A DNA stretch of 64,000 nt, taken from positions 6,510,001-6,574,000 of the forward strand of contig ML058337.1 in assembly GCA_003013855.2 (NCBI GenBank), read 5' to 3'. Each line of letters begins with the position of its first letter. Position 1 is the first letter of the stretch. The stretch comes from Liriodendron chinense. Taxonomy: Eukaryota; Streptophyta; Magnoliopsida; Magnoliales; Magnoliaceae. Positions 63,991-64,000 of this stretch are shown here, in pieces. Made by a program: the position numbers and the translations under genes. The notes beneath the pieces are model-generated. The model searched no databases. It saw nothing but the letters and a program-made list of their open reading frames with translations, and was not told the DNA's origin.

Positions 63991-64000
63991 GCTGTTGTTG

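Noticed and set aside
1..64000. CRISPR arrays, operons, Shine-Dalgarno sites, attachment sites
   Set aside because: This is plant nuclear DNA. The tandem repeats lack spacers of uniform length and no bacterial gene organisation is present.

Overview
This is about 64 kb of nuclear DNA from a flowering plant, and most of it is transposable-element sequence. One intact host gene is visible: a two-exon cytochrome P450 of the CYP84A (ferulate/coniferaldehyde 5-hydroxylase, F5H) type at 60352-62664 on the + strand. The plant assignment rests on that gene, on GT-AG introns, on plant-type Ty1/copia, Athila-type Ty3/gypsy, CACTA and TRIM elements, and on an abundant GGGCCCAC-rich miniature repeat. From memory, that repeat resembles ones common in magnoliids (Magnoliales/Laurales). 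The order is a guess; the rest is read from the sequence.

Layout. 1-5630 is an Athila-type gypsy remnant (gag, protease, reverse transcriptase, RNase H, integrase) interrupted by one LTR-like insertion and ended by a second of the same family. 7165-7583 is a MITE copy. 8394-13710 is a nest with exact boundaries: a gag-protease-only copia element with 5-bp target duplications (AGTAG). It holds a 2.1-kb solo LTR at its polypurine tract and a 372-bp TRIM in its 3' LTR. The same solo-LTR family recurs inverted at 15002-16959 (duplication CTTTA). 17200-20004 holds another LTR, a SINE and MITEs. 20012-21969 is a terminal-inverted-repeat element whose interior is a degenerate minisatellite with a 268-bp higher-order repeat. 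22259-22894 is the best preserved copy of the main MITE. 22895-28850 is mostly unrecognised, with a TTA-flanked Tourist-like MITE and an LTR fragment. 28950-33835 is a decayed copia element carrying an hAT-like element and a 5'-truncated LINE. 35070-36507 is the 3' end of one CACTA element. 38350-41030 is the 3' half of another copia element.

44165-59871 is a minus-strand, gag-protease-only gypsy element. Its gag is split by a 12.6-kb CACTA transposon (46197-58784) with terminal CACTA repeats, a 3-bp duplication (GTT), subterminal palindromes, a 169-bp tandem array, a 16-copy 140-bp tandem array and two damaged transposase genes.

The F5H gene follows. Its single intron carries a 404-bp TRIM with a perfect 5-bp duplication (GATGG). 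A related repeat at about 26.2 kb preserves the empty version of that insertion site. 63490-63990 is a second MITE family, also present at 43015-43440.

The elements form a layered insertion record. Cross-cutting patterns are clusters of short near-palindromes inside several otherwise different LTRs, two independent LTR elements reduced to gag plus protease, and tandem arrays growing inside DNA transposons.
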